Made by a program: the position numbers and the translations under genes. From positions 69,164 to 90,424 of the forward strand of contig NW_014578005.1 of the NCBI RefSeq assembly GCF_000485595.1: a stretch of DNA of 21,261 nt. Reading direction: 5' to 3'. Every line of letters begins with the position of its first letter. Position 1 is the stretch's first letter. Source of the stretch: Priapulus caudatus. Its lineage: Eukaryota > Priapulida > Priapulimorpha > Priapulimorphida > Priapulidae. Below are positions 8,947 to 18,135 of this stretch, one piece after another. Under the pieces are notes generated by a model. The model ran no database searches. It was given only the letters and a program-made list of their open reading frames with translations, and was not told where the DNA came from.

Positions 8947-9101
8947 CAGGGGCGTGTACAGGATTTGTAGCAGGGGGTGTCTAACCGTAACCCAAACTCG
9001 CGAGCACTAATTTTTGAAATTAGACCCCCCTCAGATGCGTTTTCTGCACGAGCAGGGGGGTCCGGACCCCCCTGGACCCCCCCCCCTTGTACACGCCCCT
9101 G
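8947..9101. mobile_element. hAT-like MITE, 155 bp
   Basis: The 14-bp terminal inverted repeats are perfect: CAGGGGCGTGTACA at the left end and its reverse complement at the right. hAT-superfamily elements typically start CAGGG and make 8-bp target duplications. Here the best flanking match is imperfect (CGTGCATG against CGTGCGGG, 6 of 8, allowing one extra base on the left). The interior is G/C-homopolymer rich, has no ORF of its own, and contains a 22-bp perfect palindrome at 9053-9074. Confidence 0.8.
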
Positions 9102-9109
9102 CGTGCGGG

Positions 9110-9485
9110 TGGGCGAGCGTTTAATTGTGCGCGTGTGTGCGTGCATTCAAATAATAACATTCCATTATAATAACGTTATAATAACATTTTCGTGTTAGCT
9201 GGGTAGTAAATCTTTTGCTCCAAATTCTGCTCTAAACGTGTAATGCAGCATGCATTGCTTTGAAAGTTTACTTGGTTTTATTCGTGACTAAAAACCAGCA
9301 ACCATTTACAAAAGGCCGAACAAAATATTGTTATATATACGCTCTTTGCCTATACAGCGCATGCCACACGAAGTCCAGCTGTGATTGCTTGATCAATGCC
9401 CATATGTTCCTAAACTTGCTTGTAAAAAAATTCTCGTCTACCACATCAGAGCCTTTAGATAGGGATAGCTCTGTGTCACTGCATG
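9110..9485. other. Unannotated intergenic DNA
   Basis: AT-rich sequence after the MITE. A 92-codon ORF begins at 9260 but has no recognisable domain and ends in the AT repeat. I see no gene here. Confidence 0.4.
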
Positions 9486-9489
9486 AGCT

Positions 9490-9620
9490 GTGTATATATT
9501 ATAATAACTGTATTATATTATATAATAATAATATATAATATATATAATATATATAATATGTATATATGTATATGTATATATAATATTATATAATAATATA
9601 ATAATAATAATTATATTATC
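9490..9620. repeat. AT-rich low-complexity tract (TAATA/TATA)
   Basis: About 130 bp composed almost only of A and T in TATAATA, ATATAT and GTATATAT combinations. Confidence 0.92.
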
Positions 9621-10675
9621 ATACAGCTTGGTGTTCTCTGTCTAATAAGAACCTCTTACCATAGAAATACATATTGGTACGTATGTATGTATTTCCCTGC
9701 CTCTGACAGTTAACTGGCTCCATCTATCGGTTATGAGAGACGTAATCAGCGACTAATAGCCTACAGTACTATTTGAAAATGAAATTTCGGGGCACTAAAA
9801 CTGTCAATGCATTTACTAGGCGTAAAATTATTATTACTACCGATAAACAGTTTTCCTGTGAACTCAGTCGGTTTGGTTATTTATCAAAGCTGGTTGCATT
9901 GAGTGCTTGCAAATGCCACGGTGGCATGCACAATAAGAGATGCTGATAAGAATTAGGGCCAATCGTGATAAAGCAGTCGCACGCGCTAGCTGTTTAAAAT
10001 ACGGAATACCTTACCTTACTGTAAATTTAAAGTTGTGAGGCAATGAATCTAATCATTCACACGTTTGATTTATAGATAAGATATTAATCTATGCTCAAGC
10101 CAAAAAAGCTCTCTAATATTAGACATATATGTGATCTAAAGGCATGCAAGACATGAATTAAAACAGAAGAATGTTTTCTTACCTCCTGTACCGGTATGGG
10201 GGAATTTTCGAGCAGCTATGGTAAAAGAGGGTGTAGCAGAATATGAGATTGGTACACTTCAGGGTAATTAATATTATTTCATGAGTAGTAATTAAGGCTG
10301 AAACATGGTATAATGTGAATTTATAAGCAGTGAGGGTAAATCCATGCAATATTAGTTTTGAGGAATGTTGTTATTCTCTGGTGAATTGGCGATGTTAAAT
10401 AAACTGTCAAGTCATATTTTAACCGACATTCTCTATATTATCAACTCTTCATAACATGGACAAACATAGTTTATGTTATAAGATCGCAAACAGAATGATA
10501 TCATCTTATGTTACAGCTATGGGCGGTTAATCATGCTGTCCCACAGAATTTCATAGCAGTCACGATGACGTATGTGGTGGACCTTTGCGGTGGCTGTGAT
10601 TTACCTGAACAAATTAACATGTGCAACAAATATGCTTATTATTCTGTCGTATATACATGATACACATGCAGACAT
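9621..10675. other. Unannotated intergenic DNA
   Basis: No exon with splice sites and a plausible protein sequence, no RNA gene and no repeat structure that I can support. Confidence 0.4.
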
Positions 10676-10678
10676 ACT

Positions 10679-10855
10679 GTGCGCACACGCACACGCCGCG
10701 GCACACGCACACGCACACGTTCGCAGTCGCGCACACGCACACGCACACAGTCGCGCACACGCACACGTTCACGCGCACAAGTGCTCACTCACATACACGA
10801 AAGAACGCACGCACCTGCACACCCTCGCAGACGCACGCATACGAACACAGACATT
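10679..10855. repeat. CACACG microsatellite
   Basis: CACACG/CACG units with TCGCAG interruptions. All three plus-strand frames are open through it, which produces Thr/His-, Ala/His- and Arg/Thr-rich false ORFs. Confidence 0.93.
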
Positions 10856-11081
10856 GACCCGGCCATGTGATGTCTTCTCCGATTTACCTGGTTTTTGGAT
10901 CGTACCTGCAGAAAGACAAGTTTCTCTGGTTAACATTGTGTACAGTTTGCAATGCAACTGGAGAATAAAGTTTCCACACTAAACAAGCTTACATTACGTT
11001 TTTCAAACATGCATAAGAAATTTAAATATGAACATTTAAACGAGGTAGCTGTAGTTATTTGTTAATTTACTTATTGATGTG

Positions 11082-11104
11082 TTAGGGTTAGTGTTAGGGT
11101 TAGG
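11082..11104. repeat. Short interstitial TTAGGG tract
   Basis: TTAGGG TTAG TG TTAGGG TTAGG. This is the metazoan telomere unit on the plus strand, with one 2-bp interruption. Too short to mark a chromosome end. Confidence 0.7.
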
Positions 11105-11109
11105 TTGTA

Positions 11110-11450
11110 GATTATGCTATATGTACAGATTAAATAGACAATAGTACACGCTATTCATTATTTAGAGTAACAGGCATCACATTTATCCTTTTACTGACTT
11201 TGCAAATATATACACTGAGCAATTTACGCCACTGGCATTGCAAATGGATAATTATTGCGCCATTACTTTACTGGCTCCAAGCTGTAACCTTTCAGAATGC
11301 ATTGTACAGGGTTACCTACCACGTAACAATTTCCATCCCATCAGCAGCAGCACATCACATACGATCCGTACATCGTGGATTCTCTGGCGGTTGCACTGGC
11401 GACTGCGATGCCGCTCGGAACGCTTACCCTGAACGAGCGTTTGCGGTTTT
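11110..11450. other. Unannotated DNA with a GC-richer patch at 11340-11450
   Basis: Both strands are open for 60-120 codons over the patch, but no domain or consistent splice pair is visible. Left as unknown. Confidence 0.35.
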
Positions 11451-11453
11451 TCT

Positions 11454-11541
11454 GTGTATGCATGTGTGCGTGCGTGGAAGTCGTGTATGCGTGCGTGCAT
11501 GTGTGCGTGCGTGCGTGCGTGCGTGCGTGGAAGCGTGCGTA
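11454..11541. repeat. GCGT/GTGT microsatellite
   Basis: GTGCGTGCGT tract with GGAAG interruptions, about 70 bp before the large minisatellite. Confidence 0.93.
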
Positions 11542-11611
11542 AAAACGCATGTTGTTGTACAGTGTATTATGTAGTAATATTCCCCCACATTCCCCCACCC
11601 ATCCACCGCAT

Positions 11612-12416
11612 CATGCAGCACCCTTCCGCCACACCCTGCAGCACTCTTCCGTCACACCCTGCAGCACTCTTCCGCCACACCCTGCAGCACTCTTCCGTCA
11701 TACCCTGCAGCACCCTTCCGGCACACCCTGCAGCACCCATCCGTCACACCCTGCAGCACCCTTCCGCCACACCCTGTAGCACCCTTCCGCCACACCCTGC
11801 AGCACTCTTCCGTCACACCCTGCAGCACTCTTCCGCCACACCCTGCAGCACTCTTCCGTCACACCCTGCAGCACTCTTAGCAGCACTCTTCCGTCACACC
11901 CTGCAGCACTCTTCCGCCACACCCTGCAGCACTCTTCCGTCACACCCTGCAGCACTCTTCCGCCACACCCTGCACCACTCTTCCGTCATACCCTGCAGCA
12001 CCCTTCCGGCACACCCTGCAGCACCCATCCGTCACACCCTGCAGCATCCTTCCGCCACACCCTGTAGCACCCTTCCGTCGCACCCTGCAGCACCCTTTCG
12101 TCACACCGTGCATCACCCTTCCGTCACACCCTGCAGCACTCTTCCGCCACACCCTGCACCACTCTTCCGTCATACCCTGCAGCACTCTTCCGTCACAAAT
12201 CCTGCAGCACTCTTCCGTCATACCCTGCAGCACCCTTCCGTCACAAATCCTGCAGCACCCTTCCGCCACACCCTGCAGCACCCTTCCGCCACACCCTGCA
12301 GCACCCTTCCGTCGCACCCTGCAGCACCCTTTCGTCACACCGTGCATCACCCTTCCGTCACACCCTGCAGCACCCATCCGTCACACCCTGCAGCACTCTT
12401 CCGCCACACCCTGTAG
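11612..12416. repeat. Minisatellite, 23-bp unit, about 34 copies with higher-order structure
   Basis: The unit is close to CACYCTTCCGYCACACCCTGCAG (split: CACYCTTCCG, YCACACCCTGCAG). Variants include CTCTT against CCCTT, CCGTC against CCGCC, TGTAG for TGCAG, and CACAAATCC (+2 nt, twice, near 12196 and 12243). A 12-bp partial duplication lies near 11875. One variant block recurs at a 288-bp distance (11700 to 11988) and another at 234 bp (12075 to 12309). Since 23 is not divisible by 3, three units encode a 23-residue period, and long ORFs open on both strands. I read it as non-coding. Confidence 0.95.
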
Positions 12417-12456
12417 CGAATTTAAGACAACCCCCAACAAGATACGGCTGCAGTTG

Positions 12457-12595
12457 TATGTGTGTGCGTGTGTGCATGTGTGCGTGTGCGTGTGCGTGTG
12501 CGTGTGCGTGTGTGTGTATGTATGCGTGTGTGTGCGTGTGCATGTGCGTGTATGTGTGTGTGTAAATTGGTATGTGTGTGCGTGGGTGCGCGTGT
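12457..12595. repeat. TG/TGCG microsatellite
   Basis: TGTGCG and TGCATG units, about 40 bp downstream of the minisatellite. Together with the GCGT tract on the other side it brackets the minisatellite with simple repeats in the same orientation. Confidence 0.93.
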
Positions 12596-12599
12596 AAAT

Positions 12600-13520
12600 A
12601 AGTGAAATTGTACTATAAAATCACCCCATTTCTCTTTTTTTGAAAAATTGTATGTAATTTTAAGGTAAAATTTCAGATTTTATATATTTAGATACAATTT
12701 TTTTGAACAAATATTGATGTATGACTCGAGTCTACATATCAGTATTTACTGTAAATACATCCTCAACTAAAAGTGAGAGATAAATGGTTAAACCGGCATC
12801 CTCAAATCAGACCCCACTCAAACCCGTCTGGAGGACGGGTAATAGCTAGTGCTATATATTGAAACAAAGCAGTACTTAGCTTTCTATTCAACGTTTTAAT
12901 CATCTTCGCATTTCTTCACGCCCCTAAAAACACATTGAAAATATAATTATATAATATTGATATAATCGTCATAAACTGCTGTGTTTGCGACACCTCAAAG
13001 TCTACGCGGAAACTGCAACAACACTGACTGATGTACACTACGATTGTCAATATTTAGGAGCACCTTCAACATTATACATGTGCAGATAACATTAAACGCA
13101 ATCAGGTCCATATACAAACGATACGTAACCGATACCGTGCACGCCGAGTCTAGCATGCTAGCGCGGCCATGAGATATCCGAACCCGTACATGACGCATGA
13201 CCTAAGGACGCTCGCTCGACTCGAATAATGTTTCACGCTTGTCTCTATTCTAATTAATTCAGTAAACGTACCTTTTTTTCTGGCCCGGTCCTAGACAGTG
13301 CGTGTGTGGCATCCATTGTCCAAGTGGAAATCTCTCACTTCTACCTTTTACTTGATATTTCTCTTCATCCGGACAGTTACATCCGGCCCCAGTTTGGCCA
13401 CCATGGCTAAGATTACGAATTAGTTATGCCTCTGTATTCGCTAGAGCAGATCGTTTGTGAGAACGTCATTCTAGAGCGCGTGCCACCTGCGAAAATGGTG
13501 GCCATTATGAGGTATCCAAT
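12600..13520. other. Unannotated intergenic DNA
   Basis: No supportable gene. A Kozak-like GCCACCATGG at 13398-13407 opens only a 6-codon frame. A 10-bp inverted pair (TGGCCACCAT and ATGGTGGCCA) flanks 13396-13505. Confidence 0.35.
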
Positions 13521-13730
13521 ATGGGCTTAGAATGTCGATCGTTCCTTCCCCCTCATTCAGTGCTGCTCTCGCTCCTCCTTTCCTTCCAAATCTTTCTCTC
13601 TTGCTCGCCTCACCTCGATTTACCATATTCTCCTCTTTATATCTTTTATCTTCCTCTGCTTCTGCACGTACTCGCTGTACGTGCTTCTCCTCCCCTCTCA
13701 TTTCCCGTTCTTCTTTGTATAGTAGCAAAA
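13521..13730 (+). repeat. Pyrimidine-rich (CT) low-complexity segment
   Basis: The plus strand is strongly C/T biased for about 200 bp. A plus-strand 138-codon ORF (Leu/Ser/Pro-rich start) and a minus-strand Glu/Arg-rich ORF both follow from this bias. An 8-bp perfect stem with a 5-base loop lies at 13664-13684 (GCACGTAC / GTACGTGC). Confidence 0.6.
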
Positions 13731-13939
13731 CTTTGTGCTACGTGTGACCAATTTTCCTGTGAACATTTTTCCGAATCTCTGGACCAACATATCTTATTCA
13801 ATGGAACTTCTCTGCACAGACTCCCTGGGCCCGCATTCAAGAATAACATTTTTCAAACGTTAACCCTGGTTATTAAATGTTTTACCAAAAGCTGGGGACA
13901 TGTTTATCGTTATAACTGTGTGGGTTTTCTCGGATAGCA

Positions 13940-14395
13940 CGGATACTAAAGCTGCATGCATGGTGATATAATGGGCCACTAGGTATATGTAACAGAATTT
14001 TTGTACTAGAATGTTGTGCCTATATTAATATCACGCTATTTCCCTTTGCAATAACAAAAATAATGAGTAAATTATTGTGCATTATTGTGTCAGACCAATT
14101 ATAGGGGTAATGTGCCACGTTTCTATTTCCAGAATTCTGGTTCAGAGACAGATGCAATGATACGATGCAAAGATTAGACGTAAAATATTCTACTGTTCCC
14201 ATTCTTCGCTGTTCGTAAAGACAATAATAATATAAGCCATCACTGCATTTATTTGGTTTATTTTTTACTCATTTATACTCATTGTTAACATTATTATATT
14301 CCCTGAAATATTCTTTCCGCAACTAAGCCCTCTAAAACAGCATTATCTGCCTCTGCTGAGGTCTGTCCAGCTAGCCGCCTGTTTGGTCATGCCCG
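13940..14395. other. Unannotated AT-rich intergenic DNA
   Basis: No coding or RNA signature seen. Long ORFs are absent and no repeat unit is visible. Confidence 0.4.
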
Positions 14396-14401
14396 TGAAA
14401 T

Positions 14402-14625
14402 CACGCACCGCCGCCCACACGCTCGCACGCACGCGCGCCAGAACACGCATGCAAGCACGCACGCCCCCACGCACGCACGCCCCCACGCACGCGCGCCCGC
14501 ACACGCTCGCACGCACGCACGCGCGCCCGTCCTCCCGCCCGCACGCACACACGCACGTACGCCCGCACGCACGCTCGCACGCACGCGCGCCCGCCCTTCC
14601 GCCCGCACTCCCACCCGCCTCTGCG
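14402..14625. repeat. GC-rich CACGC/CGCCCGCACG repeat
   Basis: Diverged CACGCACGC and CGCGCCCGCACG units, the most GC-rich stretch of the window. Both strands are open for about 90-120 codons of Ala/Arg/Cys/Val or Thr/Arg/His as a consequence. Confidence 0.92.
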
Positions 14626-14629
14626 TCAT

Positions 14630-17080
14630 GCAAGCTTTTGGAATTGTCAGCAATTGCAGGCTTATAATATATTGTTAAAAACAGGGCTTCAGCTAGCGGG
14701 GAGCAAGGGGGCATTTGTGTATTACACCCCGGATAACACCACAGGTAAATACTATTACACTATCAACTACGAATAGCTAGGTCACGGATAGCTGGCAAGA
14801 ACACACACCGCACGTTGCTTTGCCCCTTCTCCCCACTAGGCAAAATTAATTAGCTACGCTTACCAATAGCCGAAACATTTAGCCTAGTTACAGATGTAAA
14901 ACAAAACGCTCATACTCCCGAGTGGTTTGATATGAAAAATGCCAGTTATCCAAGTGTTTCACAAAAATGACAAGATGCTCTTTCTTGCAGATTTGTTTTC
15001 AGGGCGCTGTAGGTCGGGTGAGGGTTAGACCAATCTGCGTTCGCTTATGCGTATAGGATCAGCCGAACGAAATATTCGTTGGCTGAACGAATTTTAATGT
15101 GGAGAGCCTATATTCACAGATTGTTTAATATAAGCAATGTTTATCCCACTATTTTAGTTTAATATTTATGTCCTACAATCTTCCTGAACTTTTTTTAATA
15201 GTTGTAGATGTCTGTGAGAATGAATTTATATACACTTATACTGTTATAATGTTGGAATATCAACAAAGACTCAGAATATGTACGTAAATACTTATGCGCA
15301 TTATATTCCATGTGTAAATATTCCTCGAGAAATTTAGTACCACTCCAATTATCAATGCGGATTGTTATATGTATCATTGAAAAATCGTTTTTCATCGAGT
15401 CCTTTAGCGCATAATTGCATGGTAATGTTACTACATTGCTGGATATCACTTAGTTTCTAACCCGTTTTGGCTTACGCGCTTGTATTCCTCGGTTGATTAT
15501 ATCGGTAATATGCGAGAATCTGTAGTGTAAGCAGGTGTGTGGGTACATCGCAGCACGTAACCAAATCTTATGATCTTTATCTTAGAAGGTCGCCTACCTT
15601 TATATTTACTTAGAATGACCCAGCATCGCATTGTGGAATCTGTTATTATGACAATTAACGTACGCCAGCGTAGTTGTGAACACACGCACAGGCACGCACT
15701 CAACGAAGTTCACGTCTCTATTTAAACGAAATTCCATTAAGGAAATTAAAGGAGGAGATCAAATCTTAAGCTCTTGATCAAACAACCTAGCTTACATAAC
15801 AATCGCACATCCCCATCCGCAATCCAACGATTGGCAGGCTGCCTTAGTGTAACACATACACCATAATCATCATCGCTACATTCAGCACGCAATATAATAT
15901 GATGTCGTTGACCCGATTCATCGTGACTGAACTACCTTGACGCGCCACGTACAAACATATCAGGGAAGCTATATATGCGTGACCTTATTCATCGCGGTGA
16001 TTACCAGCGCATGCCCTGATAACTACGGACCCCTTGGTTGAGTCAACGTGCAAGGCCTACGACATCAAGGGTCGACGTCATGTTCATTGACACGTGACAC
16101 ATAAAAAACAATAACGAGCGTGATAGTGCACTAGATTACAAACGATTGGAAGTCAGTCAACAAAATACGCCGAATAGTAATAGACAACTTCCGTGAGTGT
16201 CAAATTGCGGTGCTATTATGATCAGTCAGTGGCTTCAATAATTACTCTCGACTTTACGCATTACTGCCACCATTACGGATCAGTACCACGTGTACCGAAG
16301 TACCTTTCACACAAACGATACAGAGTGGTGTTGAAATAACTCGACTAGATCTGCTACACACCGTAATATCGTATATGAGTCGCAAATTGTGATAAGTTGT
16401 TTTGATATACTTATTGGCACTACAGCTGCAATACATACAAAATATAATCCAGAACGCTTACACGACACAATAGAAATAACTTGCTGAGATCATTAAAAAT
16501 ATATAACTTGGTCAATATGTCGAATTGTTATTTTGTCCTATTGCTTTCTGCTGACGGCAGTTGAGCGCATCTGAATCCTTAATCCTCGTGCCGAGATAGA
16601 AGTTACGTCACTAGAGGTTTACTGTGCTGTCAACACCGCTGTTTGGGGATTCATAAACAATTTCATCTTGATTTCATGTATTACGCCAAGTTCAAACTAA
16701 GACGTTTAGTTCTACATATACCAGTGTTGACGGCAGCAAATCTAACTCAATTGCATAGTAGTGTTTTGTCGACCCTGTTGAAATATGCGTTTGCTCTCAT
16801 AACATAAATGTGTTTTTACAGCAAATTAATATATGCGCCACACGTATTAGTGGAAGTGTGAACACGAAACCGGCCACTTGGCGGCAATCCAAAACAGCGC
16901 ACTTTCTCATGCACATTTTTGGCTGTTCTATACGCAATGCATAACGTCGAGGTGTTGAATTATTATGAAATCTTATAACTTATACGAACAATTACATAGG
17001 CAATTAAAGAAACTGACATCGCGTGTCACATATAGTCAGGTAGCTATCAATATTACATGCTGAAAAAGCGTATCTCAATT
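14630..17080. other. Long intergenic stretch without a supportable gene
   Basis: About 2.4 kb of AT-rich DNA with only short ORFs. A near-palindromic hairpin sits at 15059-15084 (CAGCC, AACGAA, TTCGTT, GGCTG with one bulged base). No tRNA, rRNA or transposon ends are convincing. Confidence 0.45.
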
Positions 17081-17164
17081 ACAGGGGGTCACACGGGTTT
17101 TTTAACAGGAACGGCCGGGGCAGAGAAAAATACCCTGATATGCTAACGGACTCACCGGCGGGTT

Positions 17165-17370
17165 TTACTTGATGAAGTACATGCGGTTTAGGTGGATACG
17201 AAGGGGGTTGGCGTGGAAGAGGTGAGCGTTGATGAGGTCGGCATAGAAGGTATTGATATGGTGATAGATATTTCGGCTATTTTGATATTTTGCGAACGCA
17301 GCGAAAGCCGCCTCGCCCTGACAGCTGTTCACACAGAGGCAATTACACACAGGGGCTTTGCGGTGAAAAG
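17165..17370 (-). pseudogene. Foreign-looking coding remnant, function unknown
   Basis: The minus-strand frame ending at TAA 17165-17167 encodes, in its last part, GEAAFAAFAKYQNSRNIYHH, then INTFYADLINAHLF and NPLRIHLNRMYFIK. Codons there prefer C at the third base (ATC, TTC, GCC, AAC, CTC, CAC), unlike the AT-rich surroundings. The frame is closed by a stop about 66 codons upstream. No start codon in good context, splice sites or known domain are visible. It may be the 3' remnant of a prokaryotic or transposon-derived gene, or an exon of a gene I cannot resolve. Confidence 0.3.
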
Positions 17371-17399
17371 CACAATGATTTGTTTACAAAAAAACCTTA

Positions 17400-18010
17400 G
17401 TCCTCATTAGGATCTGGCCTATACCAATTCATTCGTTTGTTTTTTGGTCAACTGCCTCGTGTACGTGAGATAATACGGTCATTCACGACGCGCTAGCTTG
17501 CTGGTACGTATAATAATTACGGTCATGTGTATATTATATATCACCTGAACTATTGAGGTTGATTTTTTGAATGGCGTCCATTGTATAAGCATATTTAGGT
17601 GACAAAGATAACAATAAATAATAATAATAAATATTTACAAAATGATTCAAATGGTCGTAATGTTTGTACTCTGCTAAATTGTTCGTGTATAAAGGTTACG
17701 GACGTCAGCAGAACTGAAATATTATGTTGCATAGCGCCGTCCGACCAAGCTGCTCTGTGGACATCATTTGAAGTATATTGGCTAGCTCTGTTCTAGCAGC
17801 GGGACGGTCAGTTGTAAGTATAAATTTATTTGAACTTTACGACAAGAAATTAGAGCTTCTCGGCATACACTCATAACACGCGCAAATTGTGATAAGACAA
17901 AAAACGGGGAGAGAAATGTGCAATCCGGTATCATGTTTAAGTGTGAATGGATTTGTATGCTAGGCTACAGTTACTCTGAATATTAATGCTAGGTAAATAA
18001 GCTGTATTAT
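17400..18010. other. Upstream flank of the secreted-protein gene
   Basis: AT-rich. A GTAAGT donor at 17814-17819 could end a non-coding leader exon spliced to the acceptor-like TTTTCAG at 18071-18077, but no 5' end can be placed. A 16-mer (CGCAAATTGTGATAAG) at 17881 is identical to one at 16381. Confidence 0.35.
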
Positions 18011-18015
18011 TTTCA

Positions 18016-18021
18016 TATAAT
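18016..18021 (+). promoter_or_regulatory. Possible TATA box of the secreted-protein gene
   Basis: TATAAT 73 bp before the ATG at 18094. A start about 30 bp downstream would give a leader of roughly 45-50 nt. Such motifs are frequent in AT-rich DNA, and a spliced leader exon is an alternative. Confidence 0.22.
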
Positions 18022-18093
18022 ACGTTATACACAAGTCAGAAAGATAAAGCTTAATCTTATTCTCTATGAGTTTTCAGGTTATAGAATAACAAT

Positions 18094-18135
18094 ATGCGGT
18101 TACGTCTAGAAGAAAGCGTGCGTCTCGGGTTGCTG
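18094..18135 (+). CDS. Secreted-protein gene exon 1: start of signal peptide
   Basis: 14 codons (MRLRLEESVRLGLL) ending in phase 0 at the donor GTGAGT (18136-18141). The charged n-region and first hydrophobic residues lie here. Exon 2 supplies the rest of the hydrophobic core at once (VVVIAAS), and this fit is the main support for the join. Confidence 0.7.

Noticed and set aside
11082-11104. Chromosome end or fusion point
   Set aside because: Only about four telomere-type units with an interruption, and no head-to-head array.
11454-12416. 320-codon plus-strand ORF with a 23-residue period
   Set aside because: It is the 23-bp minisatellite read through. Other frames and the opposite strand are open as well, and there is no signal, domain or splice context.
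13398-13418. Kozak-context ATG (GCCACCATGG)
   Set aside because: The frame stops after six codons, and no donor in phase is visible before the stop.
13521-13937. 138-codon plus-strand ORF and the antisense Glu/Arg-rich ORF
   Set aside because: Both follow from the C/T-biased segment 13521-13730. The first half looks like low-complexity Leu/Ser/Pro and the rest has no domain.
14343-14714. Ala/Arg/Cys-rich ORFs on both strands
   Set aside because: Produced by the GC-rich CACGC repeat, with no independent coding evidence.
14681-14716. G-rich segment (CAGGGCTTCAGC...GGGGAGCAAGGGGG) resembling a transposon end
   Set aside because: No matching inverted end or target duplication could be found nearby.
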